Shown here: piece after piece, positions 23,201-30,325 of the stretch
Position numbering within the stretch: position 1 is the first letter of the stretch
Layout: each line of letters starts with the position of its first letter
Source of the DNA: Siphonodentalium dalli
Taxonomy: Eukaryota; Mollusca; Scaphopoda; Gadilida; Siphonodentaliidae
Assembly (NCBI GenBank): GCA_032622095.1
Contig: CP136067.1
Span: 50,691,899-50,755,898, forward strand
Reading direction: 5' to 3'
Length of the DNA stretch: 64,000 nt
Notes under the pieces: generated by a model
Database searches by the model: none
What the model saw: only the letters and a program-made list of their open reading frames with translations
Told to the model about the DNA's origin: nothing
Made by a program: the position numbers and the translations under genes

Positions 23201-26200
23201 CTCTCTTTCTCGTGCACCAATCTCAACCGTGTTCTCTTCTACCACAGATGCATTCAGACCATTGTGATTATTGGTGTCAGTTCGTTCTCTCATCTGACAT
23301 CTCTCCATCTCAAGTAACCTATTCTCTAACTCTAACGCCCTCTGTCGTTCTTTCTCCAATGTCTGTAATACTTTCTCGAGCTCTGACTTACTCACTGTTT
23401 CTGTCTCTATCGCTCTCTCTTTCGCCTTTCTTTCAATTTGCTCTGTTCCCGCATCTGAATTCACTGACACATCTCTTTGTTTCTTATTTCGGGGTTTAGT
23501 CATTTTCCCAAAATGTGTGGAGGGGTACCCAGGAATAAATCTGTGCTCTCCGATAATCTTTGACTTGATTTTGTCTGGTTTACAAACTAAAATCCCAGCC
23601 GCTTGCCACCACTTTTGTAACGTGGAAGGGTAGGGGGTCTTAAATGATATTTAAGACTGGTAATCGATATTGGTCGAGCGGATTTATTACGTTCCCAACC
23701 CGTTACAAATTAACAGAGCTCCTTGATCTGAATGATCATTCTTGGGTACCGGTACTAGATCTGGACTTGTCTTGAATTCCCGTGAGGGCGTGACCAATCA
23801 ACGTGACTAGATATGTAAAAGATCCAATTTATTGGATAGTAATAACATGACAGGTAGTATAACATTCATAGACCCTTGGTATACAGAGATATCTGGCACA
23901 TGGGTGAGGTTGATAATTGATGGGTGATCGTTTAATGTCCAACTTGTAATATTCAGTAATTAGTTAGTGTAGTTATTGCATCTGCGGGAGGTATGCCTCT
24001 GGATAGACTGAGCGTTCACTTGGTTTGTTTATCCAATTAATCACCGTAATTCATCACCTTTCTTAGTTTCTAGTATTAGTAACCTTAGATTGTAATCCCG
24101 TATCACCAACGACGTCTGTTCAAATCTAGTTCAAATATTACTTCCGGTTGACTGATCCCCAAATGTGGGTAGTAGTGGCTTAAATACTACTACCCACAAC
24201 TACCTACAAAATACCCACAAGTGAACGTGCAGTGCTACCCACAAATCATACCTACAACTGCTAACTACAAGGTATTTTGACGAGCGCTGTTGACAGCGAT
24301 GGGCGGGGCTACGAAGGAATCCGCCAATCGCGCAACAGTGCTCGCTGACATGTAAACAAATGAGGTGAATGAAGTGATGAAAACAATGAATAAATATCGC
24401 GATACCGTGCTATTAATTACATGAAATGAGTTATGTATACATAGCACGGATGGGTTATGAGATGATACAAACATAGAAGTGATTTAATTTATGATATTTA
24501 CGGACTAATGTATGTTTTGACGCGAATGAAGTGGACGAACTTTTACAAATGTACGGAAAGCCGCGAATGTACCGATGAATGATATAAAGAAAAGTATGGA
24601 ACGAATCAATGTTAAAACATGAGAAATACAATAATACGTAATACATAATAACCAAAGAGAGTGCCTGTAGCTATGCTACAGTATATATACATACGTTGCA
24701 TGGAATTATTTAAATATTATTCATCTGGGGTGTTAAGGAAATATAAGTAGACGACAGACATAATAACAAACAGGTCATAAACCAGATAAGATAATGGTTT
24801 ATAATGTTTTAAGTTTTAACTTAATTATGTAACTTGCAACTGCCTATATAGCTGGTGTATTGCAATAAATATTCTTTTCTACTCTACAAGTGCGATAGTG
24901 CTCCTTTTCATTGGTAGGAAATGTTCAGATATAATAAGGCCGTATGTTGAACTTTTTAGATAAACATTTCGTACGGAAATTTCTCGTTAATGAGTACTTA
25001 ATAGTAAAGAAAGTGTTAAACCACCCAGCAATGGTCAGGCTGGTTCAATTGCACCTTTAACATATTGTGTCAAGGTGTAATTATTAATTAAAGGCACGGA
25101 ATGACAGGGCGTTACACAGATTTCCACTACCATGTACATGTACCTGTACACAAATGACATCGCATTTCTGAATGACTGATATATAGTGATATTTGACTTG
25201 TTTGTGCACTTTATGAATATTTTATATCCATTCTATTCATACAGGGACCCAGTCAAATGTCGAGAACATTGCCATCGCTGAGAATAGTAGAGTGTCGCCG
25301 GTTGAGCAATGCGGAGACAACTCTACAAGCCTCGGTATTTCGGTACCGGGTAGGAACCAAGACACAACGTCGGCCGTGGTGAAACAACTGCTTGGGCTTC
25401 CAGAAAGCACCAAAATCGGCTTTGTGATGTGCACGCCGAAGGAAGATTTCTGTCCCGGAAAGCAAGCGAAAGAGGACCACCCATATGATAAGAAGGACCA
25501 CCCGTATGATAAGCAGTCTCTCGACATACAGGAACAGATCGCCATCGAAAATAATGATGTATGGACAAAGTATCAACTCAGCAAAGCTTGTGGTGTGAAT
25601 ATTGATCAGTATCCCATGTTAGCCGAGTTTCTCATGAAATATACGACACTGTGTGGGTGGAAATCGAGTGTGAAAAAGTCACCTGGTCAGAGGGGTCAAA
25701 GACATGATAATCTCAAAGACGATAATTATAACTGCGATGCGCCGGGCGCGGAAATTTCAAACTCCGAAAGCGCATCTTTATTCAGCAGGGCACTGCAAGA
25801 TAAAGATGACGATTCTTTGCATTTGGAACAGATAGCAACGCGTTGTGGGAAGATTCTTTGGGAAAAGCTTGGCCCAAGGTACATACAACACGCCAACTCT
25901 TCCGAAGTGGATTCTAGAGTGATTCATGTTGATCTAACAGAAGATGTCCCAGAGGATATGGTCCATGCTATCTCTGATTTGGATGTGTATCCAAATAATA
26001 CTGTCGATATTCCAATGGTAGCAATGCCGTATCAACCAAACTTGAGACAGCAACCACCGCCGATAACGAATGAACTGCTGGAGAACGCCGCCAAAATAGA
26101 ATACAATAATTATCTTTTTATGAAAGCGGGTGATCCGCTAGATTTATGTGTGACCACCGAGCTAAACCAACCGTCCATAAGTCAACTCAGTAACTCGCTT

Positions 26201-26470
26201 GGACCTGGGAAAGATGCAACTATTCGTACAGACATGCACGTGCCGAAACCTCTGGGCAAAGTATTACTCGAACAGAGCGCTGGGACATGTGAATCTGAAG
26301 AGACTAGTTCGGGTGACGAGAGCGCTGATTCGCACCAATTAGAAGCCGAGACTGTGCATGGAGTCTCCGAAATGCCAGAGTTCGTAGCCAAAAAGGCATA
26401 CCGCAAGAGGCGGATCGGTGGTCAAGATCTTGCACGCCTATTTGAGTTTCTTGGACCACCAACCACATGA
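13887..26470 (+). CDS. Unrecognised two-exon host gene; intron filled by Gypsy element
   Basis: Coding exon 1 runs from the ATG at 13920 to 14226 and ends AAAG before GTATAT. Exon 2 runs from 25245, after TTCTATTCATACAG, to the stop at 26470. The junction is phase 1 (G plus GG gives Gly), and the frame stays open from the acceptor onward, for about 510 residues. An in-frame TAG at 13899 precedes the ATG, and a TACTTACAG acceptor at 13886 suggests a non-coding 5' exon upstream. The protein is hydrophilic with no membrane span or signal peptide. Exon 2 carries a tandem KDHPYDK repeat, a short helical-looking region around YQLSKACGVNIDQYPMLAEF, a Ser/Glu-rich acidic segment, and a basic C-terminus YRKRRIGGQDLARLFEFL. 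I do not recognise the family. The intron is 11,018 bp, of which 10,096 bp is the Gypsy element; without it the intron would be about 0.9 kb. Confidence 0.68.
14268..14500. mobile_element. Short MITE in the host-gene intron
   Basis: Inverted ends AGGTTTCGCAAA (14268-14279) and TTTGCGAAACCT (14488-14499). TAGAA lies just outside on the left (14263-14267) and, after one C, on the right (14501-14505), a possible 5-bp target duplication. About 233 bp, no coding capacity. Confidence 0.6.
14585..15649 (-). repeat. 3' LTR of the Gypsy element (1065 bp)
   Basis: On the plus strand it begins TGTAACGTGGAAGGG and ends GTAGCTATGCTACA. It is paired with 23616-24680. The inner end has a short palindrome TGTAGCATAGCTACA. 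On the minus strand an AATAAA lies at 14657-14652, about 70 nt before the LTR end, a plausible poly(A) signal. The small minus-strand frames inside (69 and 66 codons) occur identically in both LTRs and have no motif. Confidence 0.97.
15650..15662 (-). other. Polypurine tract
   Basis: On the minus strand AGGAGGGGGGTGA abuts the 3' LTR directly. That is the expected position and composition for plus-strand priming of reverse transcription. Confidence 0.85.
15785..16963 (-). CDS. C2H2 zinc-finger accessory ORF of the Gypsy element
   Basis: 392 codons in the env position, sense with gag and pol, starting 75 nt after the pol stop. Two C2H2 fingers lie at residues 13-34 (C13, C16, H29, H34) and 41-62 (C41, C44, H57, H62), both C-X2-C-X12-H-X4-H. 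Then follows an acidic middle with repeated EMQTD-type motifs, a central segment around RLRSLDIAGML and RREHL-like basic patches, and a C-terminal part with repeated TQT/STHTEE/STSTEE motifs. There is no signal peptide or membrane span, so it is not an envelope protein. The ATG follows TATTTCTGTCACTTCAG directly, a strong splice acceptor, suggesting expression from a spliced mRNA. The fingers suggest binding of DNA or RNA; the role is unknown. The open frame is intact despite its length, which implies recent selection or recent insertion. Confidence 0.85.
   Translation of the reverse strand: MADRNFKDDRFYCHDCFKVFDTKTRRNRHEREVHEEKKYNCDSCKYEAGRREHLDLHIKRRHSSGESVPTVKSKVVKVIRGCDNVPKAKVTCDIFDLPAADWLSVEPVLELPPDDIFEEASPIVRYGDRDILAEIVAEVMPELMVCGSEVQADESEVKESLVDTEMQTDGVEVKDSEMQTDAMVTKESSMNTVEEYVPGYKVDRLRSLDIAGMLKFPHPITHLRQLSADPRFFLMGAPSEYIESHQGEIFRAGLREAREHLQYYRRRFVPDGYEGLTRIERVTLPNGKIYELIDHWRRAPQLKEGQHRGIQTEDRTTRVLDKGTETEMVTKMDQVTQTKNQVQSMEASTHTEEKRIQTVDASTSTEESEEVIKDMDDGPLDLCLPNRRRAEE
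17039..20764 (-). CDS. pol: Gypsy pol: protease, RT, RNase H, integrase
   Basis: 1241 codons from the first ATG. The frame is open from about 20887, so it overlaps the end of gag by roughly 15 nt. The protease motif is LIDTGAS (D17). The RT has FCIDFRKVN, MPFGLCNA and YIDD at about 465. RNase H has DTDASHTSLGAVL. The integrase has an H-H-C-C zinc region (HMGVNRLID...CPECQKQ), the first catalytic Asp in DITGPLP at about 944, the second in HTDQGRQF and the Glu in HPQSDGLAE. It ends with a GPY/F-type module (KFEGPYIV); I see no chromodomain. No stop or frameshift interrupts it and all catalytic motifs are present, so it looks functional. Pol is in the -1 frame relative to gag, and GGAAAAC immediately before the gag TAA (about 20881-20875) may be a slippery site. 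Confidence 0.96.
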   Translation of the reverse strand: MFLKVNICGFETNCLIDTGASVSVLHSKIYDQLDRSLRPTLLKNNCLLKMADGEKVTPCGLATFPIQVGQIDCYSRMIVANLDTPAILGYDFLSQNDCELDFKASVLKLKGVPFKCSLESQIETLFKLTLQEDIIIPPASEMVVAAVIEKADQVGRHAMITTASQGLSDKGLLIAHSIFDTNHSVVPIRIMNLGSLTRKLYAQTHVAEGELIRTHCISQVQHKEFSSTEEVRITETDISGHEPPSLPEHMEILMEQCGELNGVQKKMVVELLIKHRKIFSKSKEDLGRTHLVEHTIETGDARPIRQLPRRVPYALRGQGEQEIERMLAAGVIEEAKSSWASPVVLVRKGKPEDGKPTSIRFCIDFRKVNDVTVKDSYPLPRIDESIEALRGSKYYSGIDLVAGYWQIPLAEKDRPKTAFVTSNITANSQYQFRSMPFGLCNAGATFERMMEMVLAGLQWHTCVLYIDDVLVFSKNFEEHCSRLDEVLERISDAGLKVSPKKCHLFQDKCHFLGHIVSEKGVEPDPAKVQAIQSWGQLRNVKDVRSFLGTCSYYRKFIKNFAKIAKPLHKLTEKKNPFVWSDECQDAFMKLKEALMKDPVLKYPDFQKSFILDTDASHTSLGAVLTQKFDDGEHAIAYFSRTLSKPERNYCITRKELLAVVESVKHFHTYLFNTKFLVRSDHGALTWLHRFKNQEGQLARWINLLEMYDFKIEHRPGRLHNNADGLSRRPCEECDHCDRQQAKVDLEKEAPCDLSDVPAMTVAEVKTMKPSTTETNDEPVSLQWIIPRSKTEIREAQRKDKDISIIIKFLEESQEKPRWKHLSEYSSKVKTYWAQWDRLHMKEEILYRKWINPDTDLEVWQLVLPGCWQKEALKMLHSSPGGGHMGVNRLIDQVRARFYWTGYYTSAYIFVQQCPECQKQRPSPKKTGLMQQYLVGAPLERVGIDITGPLPKSHDGNRYILVVVDYFTRWVEAFPMPNQEAETVVGVLAREYITRWGVPLQIHTDQGRQFESKLFQSLCETFSIDKTRTTAFHPQSDGLAERMMRSIKEMLRKHIERSQKNWDDWLPMIMWAYRSTVHDSTGFSPSLMMLGREMNLPIDCMYSYLERERVSGESEKIARYVGDLLEKFLKVHEVARARTKSASNRQKRNYDVKVRKTEEMNVGDAVLLRVTSVGKGLSRKLVPKFEGPYIVTDRLSTVLVRIKRGPKKLSKVVHIDRLKPYSGKVNRWFVPAGVTTRSKDRD
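20872..22584 (-). CDS. gag: Gypsy gag, capsid and nucleocapsid part
   Basis: 570 codons, ATG at 22584. The N-terminal third is Arg/Asn/Asp/Tyr-rich and low in complexity. A retrotransposon-gag-type capsid region follows, from about WTDYMAHFNLVAM through LTSRFEPKNQ to GLPELAQEIKRLVR. A CCHC zinc knuckle (CNYCKRTNHTEDKC) sits near residue 530. The frame overlaps the upstream 356-codon ORF by 152 nt in a different frame. It ends TAA at 20872, with pol in the -1 frame. The capsid gives structural gag function; the knuckle is expected to bind the genomic RNA. Confidence 0.9.
   Translation of the reverse strand: MPLMIYHAQKTPMDIVIQMSIQNIAIGEKQKNSTSVTYTHLGGVVSSPGYRRHVPAAVELEDPLHKKTSHDRRSLANNSQYYDPEFREDVQNDRHELSHINRKCGNWTADSSELRNASSGGLANSADKFQRRENTMLQRDIAENDYRRCSTMAPEDNRMHCSTHGGPNRVENSREKSNHFECFKDNSGSEYRRYPVHNDDYSIYTGRHVERDSYSPDMTPHRQQSDNLMQSNYGCGARPHYGEPIAQVREGYPMCEQDRTARSQRDVPYGDLAEIPSDRMNQSNDRNTVYPRNTYEQKLNRESHMHRPDVYDGRSSWTDYMAHFNLVAMGNNWTQNEKLIQLGIHLKGSARGVLADLSPYQLGDYEELLAVLTSRFEPKNQCEMYRAQLGARRRREREGLPELAQEIKRLVRMAYPTASMEIRDSLAYKAFRDALQDSEMEWAICQGAGVESIDLALSLALKYEAFQMSMNKRHSASRHRVRQIDEYDIESNSEGSSSPQETEHLRNIVTDAVEGVMRRDRYPRKHCNYCKRTNHTEDKCFKKQRDLKMKRANNMRRQDSNETENKTSEN
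22433..23503 (-). CDS. gag: Gypsy upstream ORF, probable gag N-terminus
   Basis: 356 codons, first ATG after the primer-binding site (about 110 nt leader). It begins MTKPRNKKQRDVSV, with a strong coiled coil near residues 35-70 (EKVLQTLEKERQRALELENRLLEME), then Arg/Glu/His/Asn-rich low-complexity sequence of the same style as the start of the 570-codon gag ORF. It is offset from that ORF by one base and overlaps it over 22433-22584. A run of seven A residues on the minus strand (about 22487-22493) lies in the overlap. A single long gag split by a one-base length change, or a frameshift, fits best; a separate protein is the alternative. Confidence 0.75.
   Translation of the reverse strand: MTKPRNKKQRDVSVNSDAGTEQIERKAKERAIETETVSKSELEKVLQTLEKERQRALELENRLLEMERCQMRERTDTNNHNGLNASVVEENTVEIGAREREVDASSDEHDENTTYARQNEAEMQMEVHRGLHSRNRERESREHGDRERRELAADRFDSREMRGRRFENEREMNVIHSHNVCKGDAVQGQSFVNMYNGSDRMRNESCQGRRGVDNFESHVSHERRMRDHRGQQDVSGGDARMTDFIVMNTGHDLNRVQANRNQVQNQRHDRSFEGGHINDQNIRFGQEKNGVTDITHRDNRSHSPKFNATNDLSCTENTNGYCHSNVNTKYCHWGETKKFDVGNLHSPRGCCVKSRV
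23594..23611 (-). other. Primer-binding site
   Basis: On the minus strand TGGTGGCAAGCGGCTGGG begins 4 nt inside the 5' LTR end. TGG is the complement of a tRNA CCA end. The 18 bases resemble the complement of a leucine tRNA 3' end with two single-base insertions; that tRNA assignment is tentative. Confidence 0.7.
23616..24680 (-). repeat. 5' LTR of the Gypsy element (1065 bp)
   Basis: Same length as the 14585-15649 copy; I found one difference by eye (C at 23929 for A at 14898). It supplies the promoter for minus-strand transcription. I do not see a TATA box I would commit to. Confidence 0.97.
24681..25244. other. Host-gene intron, 3' part
   Basis: Intron sequence from the Gypsy target duplication to the acceptor TTCTATTCATACAG. 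It holds TACATGTACCTGTACA near 25134 and no recognisable element. Bases 24917-25015 contain loosely inverted GGAAATGTTCAGATA and TAAACATTTCGTACGG. Confidence 0.5.
25245..26470 (+). CDS. Terminal exon of the unrecognised host gene
   Basis: Open from the acceptor to the TGA at 26470 (407 codons after two bases of a split Gly codon). The first ATG-independent frame reads straight through the acceptor, which supports an exon and not an independent gene. Features: duplicated DHPYDK, SKACGVNIDQYPMLAEF, a CESEETSSGDESADS acidic run, and a basic end with KKAYRKRRIGGQDL. No family recognised. No AATAAA is evident within 150 nt of the stop. Confidence 0.7.
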
Positions 26471-26607
26471 AATGCAACGATTCTATCTCTGAAAACGAGC
26501 TATCTGGGATTCATATTATGTTTAATTTAACCGGATACATATAGTCCAAGTTTCCTTCGACATAAATCAACCTGTGATAACGGTATAGTGCTCAATACAA
26601 ACTATTT

Positions 26608-26813
26608 TAATGCCCTAAATAACAGACTCTTTAACCACAGCAGAATTATGGGTAATATTTCAGGATTTAGTTGGAAATATGACTTGTTGTCATTCATCGG
26701 AAAGCTTTCACTCAGAGCTTTCCGATGAATAGCTACAAGCCATATTTCCGACTAAATTCTGAAAAGTACCCATAATTTTGCTGTGGTTAAGGAGTCGATT
26801 ATTTAGGGCATTA
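26608..26813. mobile_element. Palindromic MITE, 206 bp
   Basis: Almost the whole element is an imperfect inverted repeat. The outer arms TAATGCCCTAAATAA and TTATTTAGGGCATTA-like match, then ACCACAGCA/TGCTGTGGT, then ATGGGTA/TACCCAT, and an inner hairpin ATTCATCGGAAAGCT/AGCTTTCCGATGAAT around TTCACTCAG. It lies about 140 bp after the host-gene stop and could fall in its 3' UTR. Confidence 0.8.
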
Positions 26814-26989
26814 CTGTATATATAGCATCTATAGCACTACATATATCACAAGCTGGTTTACATATCGAAGTAAGCTTTGACTAATTATACCGGTGTTCAT
26901 GTTTCGATGAACAGCCTGCATGGTACGCAGTTTTTATAGCACGAAAAAACATGTTCAATCAAATTATGAGTATTTCATATAGCCCAATG

Positions 26990-27540
26990 ACGCAGGGGGG
27001 GGGGGGTGAAAAAAAAAATTCCGGCACGTATGCCGGGATGGGTGGGTGGTCAAAGCCACCAACAAGCAATTTTTTCCGCAACTAAAAAAAAAAAATCCTG
27101 CTTGTTTTTTAGTGTTTTGGCAATGAGTTGGGCTTCAAAACCACTTTGAATGAGAGAAATAATGTAATTCTAACTGTAAACTGACTGCAGGCAGTTATCG
27201 TGTTGTATTTTGTTGCAAATTTTGAAATCCAAGATGGCCGCTGGCAGCCATGTTTTTTTTGGCCGAATGACCTCAAAATGATTCATTCCTATTTACATGT
27301 CCATGTTAACATCCATGATAAATAGTATGCACAGAAATTCATAAACAGCTGTTTACAGTGAATTTCCCCCCGCAAATCTCTGTTTTAGTGTTAAAAGGGG
27401 GGGGGGTGTCAAAAAATGGTCGGAAAAAACTGCCGAAAACGGAAAAAAAATTGGCGGTGGGGGTGGGTGGGTACAAAAAATGATCGAAAGGGAAAAAATG
27501 CCATACGTGCCTGAAATTTTTTTCCGACCCCCCCCCTGAA
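26990..27540. repeat. G-run/A-run rich repeat pieces
   Basis: Plus strand G(11) at about 26996 followed by A-runs and CCGGCACGTATGCCGGGATG; further G-runs at 27399 and C-runs at 27530. GGCACGTATGCC and its partner CATACGTGCC near 27502 recur. The same style (TTTTTCCGACCCCCCC) recurs at 49265 and the style with GCACTTTTTTC at 59030, so this is a dispersed family with poly-G/poly-A ends. No coding content; frames at 27339-27651 are low-complexity artefacts. Confidence 0.5.
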
Positions 27541-27629
27541 TGACGGATGAAAATCTGGCTCATACTTCTGGATACGTTTTGAAGTTATGAACATATACTC
27601 CAGGAAAGTTGTCTCGTATACACGTGTTT

Positions 27630-28775
27630 TTTTAGTCGAGTTTTTTTCCAAAACTCGACTTATAGTTTGATGAGGGACGGTGGGCGGCGGACGGGCGGGC
27701 GGGCGGGCGGGCGGGCGGCGTGTTTTGCGTATAACTCAACCGTTTATTGACGGATTAAATTTTTTTGAGTGTGTGAGTACATATCCATGCTCGTAAGCTG
27801 CAGACAGAAAATCGGGTTCGTCCGCACATTTATTACAGAGTTATGGCCCTTTGAATTTTCAGCTCGTTAGCGCGATAACTTCAACAAACGTTATCCGATT
27901 TGGTTGAAATTTGGTATATAGGTGTCTCCCAAGAATATCTCGGATGAGTTCGAAAACCGGCCTGGTCCGATAAAATTTGATAGAGTTATGGCCCTTAATT
28001 AGTCATTTTTCACGAATTTTTAGCTCGTTAGCGCGATAACTTCAACAAACGTTATCCGATTTGATTGAAATTTGGTATATAGGTGTCTCCCAAGAATATC
28101 TCGGATGAGTTCGAAAACCGGCCTCGTCCGATAAAATTTGATAGAGTTATGGCCCTTAATTAGTCATTTTTCACGAATTTTCAGCTCGTTAGCGCGATAA
28201 CTTCAACAAACGTTATCCGATTTGATTGAAATTTGGTATATAGGTGTCTCCCAAGAATATCTCGGTCGAGTTCGAAAACCGGCCAGGTCCGATCAAATTT
28301 GATAGAGTTATGGCCCTTAATTAGTCATTTTTCACGAATTTTCAGCTTGTTAGCGCGATAACTTCAACAAACGTTATCCGATTTGATTGAAATTTGGTAT
28401 ATAGGTGTCTCCCAAGAATATCTCGGACGAGTTCGAAAACCGGCCTGGTCCGATAAAATTTGATCGAGTTATGGCCCTTAATTAGTCATTTTTCGTGAAT
28501 TTTTAGCTCGTTAGCGCGACTCGTTAGCGCGATAACTTCAACAAACGTCCTCCGATTTGTTTAAAAGTTGGAATAGACATACTTGCCAAGAATATTTCGG
28601 ACGAGTTCGAAAACCAGCCTGGCCCGATAAAATTTGATGGAGTTATGGCCCTTAATTAGTCATTTTTCGATTTTACCTATTAATTAGTCTACCGATACTG
28701 ATGCACACCAATTGGCGGTAGCCACCGGCGATAAGCCACCGAAAACGAGACACAGCATCTCTTGATGCCACCTCT
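27630..28775 (+). mobile_element. Tandem-repeat element with five 161-bp units
   Basis: Starts with a hairpin (AGTCGAG...CTCGACT at about 27632-27660), then a GGGC run (27683-27718, potential G-quadruplex). Five units of a 161-bp repeat follow, with CGCGATAACTTCAACAAACG at about 27871, 28032, 28193, 28354 and 28528. Each also has GAAATTTGGTATATAGGTGT and GAGTTATGGCCCTTAATTAG. The last spacing is 174 because of a 13-bp duplication (GTTAGCGCGACTC). It ends with a non-repeated tail ATGCACACCAATTGG...CACCTCTTGTTTATTA. Architecture as in pearl/Helentron-like elements. Confidence 0.75.
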
Positions 28776-29138
28776 TGTTTATTAACTAGTATACGCAGTT
28801 GTATCGTATTTTTATCACTGTATATTTACATAGCTCGTCTGTCTTACATTAAATCGTGTTCGGTGATTGGCCAACTGATAATTGGGTCACCCATGTCATA
28901 CCCCAATAACACACAGACCGTAGCGCGAACAGGAGGTCACAAATTGTTGACATAATCTGACCTAATCACTAAAAGCGGCAAGCAGAATAATTGGGCGTGT
29001 TTTCAGAGTTCAACCAATTGCATCGGAAACCAGTTATTTATATTGATCATGTTATCGTTGCTAAGTGCTTGGAAATGTTTTATTGGGCTGAGTGGGCTAG
29101 TCTCAAAATCTCGGCATATTTTGTGAAAATAAATATAG
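28776..29138. other. Intergenic, no feature recognised
   Basis: No gene or repeat recognised. A 77-codon plus frame at 28991-29224 runs into the palindrome and has no motif. Confidence 0.35.
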
Positions 29139-29280
29139 AATACACACGTAGTGTTTCTGAATACCAAATTTACACCACGAGTGGGATTGATGATTTACCA
29201 CACGGGCTTTTGCGAGTGTGGTAAATCATCAATCCCACGAGTGGTATAAATTTGGTATTCAGAAACACTACGTGTGTATT
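29139..29280. mobile_element. Palindromic MITE, 142 bp
   Basis: Arms AATACACACGTAGTGTTTCT and its inverse at 29261-29280 match nearly perfectly over about 65 bp. They include CACGAGTGGGATTGATGATT and GTAAATCATCAATCCCAC. The loop is about 15 bp (ACGGGCTTTTGCGAG). One hairpin could form over the full length. Confidence 0.85.
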
Positions 29281-30325
29281 TTGTTTATACCATGACCGGT
29301 AGAGGAGAAAAAAATACTATGAAATCGAAATAAATCCACTTAAATTAACACGATTCTGTCACACCATTCACAATCATCCCCGTTGTGTTCCCCACAGTTG
29401 GCCGTACATCGACGTACACTATCACAGCTGATCGGGCGTATAAGCCGCGTATTGATACATTGAATTAGGTCAACACTCAATTGTACGAATATGGCATCAG
29501 TGTAGCCAATTCACAATAAACTGTAATGAAACAGTCATAAATAAACAACATGAATATTTTAGGAATACGAATTTAAAGAGCACTCCTTGATTCCTTATAA
29601 AATGCATGACTGTGAATTCTGATGTCAGTCATTTTTGTGCTGCAGAATAACTTTTTGACACTCATTTTTGTTACGTTTGCGCCGAGAGTGTTATAATTTC
29701 GTTCATGTGCTTTCCTCAGTTCACAGGGACTTGTAACGCGCTACCATGGCATGAAGTATGCACATGTCACACATATAAGAGCAGTGTCGTGTGGTAGCGG
29801 GGAGCGTTTGAAGCTTGTTTCATTTGCAGTCATAATCTTATTAAATAAAAGGCCATCGTGCATTATCATGCGGATATACCATATTTGGAAACTGCAAGCT
29901 CCAGAATGGTACTTTGTAATTTACAATTTATATTATATAATTATGTGTACATGTGTCAGCCAATGACACGGGTTGCTGTGCTGAGCCCCATGAATCCCCT
30001 TTATTTAGAAAGCACAACAAATACAAGGTGATTATCAAAATTCACTTTATTTAAACAAGATCAAGTACGTACCAAACTTAGAATTACAAAAAATGGAATC
30101 AAATAAACAAAAATAACAGCACAATACACAACACACAAGAAAAACAAACAGTTGACTATAACATATATTAGCATAAATAACAGATAAGTTCCAGCCCTAG
30201 AAATTAGGACAAATGACCCACGGCAAATTTAATGCTGTTAGACACAATCAGCACAATATACACATATAAGAACTATACAGTAGGATAACAAAACAATTGA
30301 CATATTAAAGATAGCAAAGCATATA
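29281..30325. other. Intergenic, no feature recognised
   Basis: AT-rich with A-rich stretches near 30060-30150. No frame, RNA gene or structured repeat that I can support. Confidence 0.35.

Larger units (their letters stand above)
14585..24680 (-). mobile_element. Near-intact Ty3/Gypsy LTR retrotransposon
   Basis: A 10,096-bp element transcribed on the minus strand. It has LTRs of 1065 bp (TG...CA ends), a 4-bp duplication GTAT at 14581-14584 and 24681-24684, a primer-binding site next to the right LTR, a polypurine tract next to the left LTR, gag, pol in the order protease-RT-RNase H-integrase, and an extra C2H2 zinc-finger ORF between pol and the 3' LTR. The order RT-RNase H-integrase places it in Ty3/Gypsy. 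The LTRs differ at one base that I could find (14898 versus 23929), so insertion was recent. It is oriented against the host gene whose intron it occupies. Confidence 0.96.
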
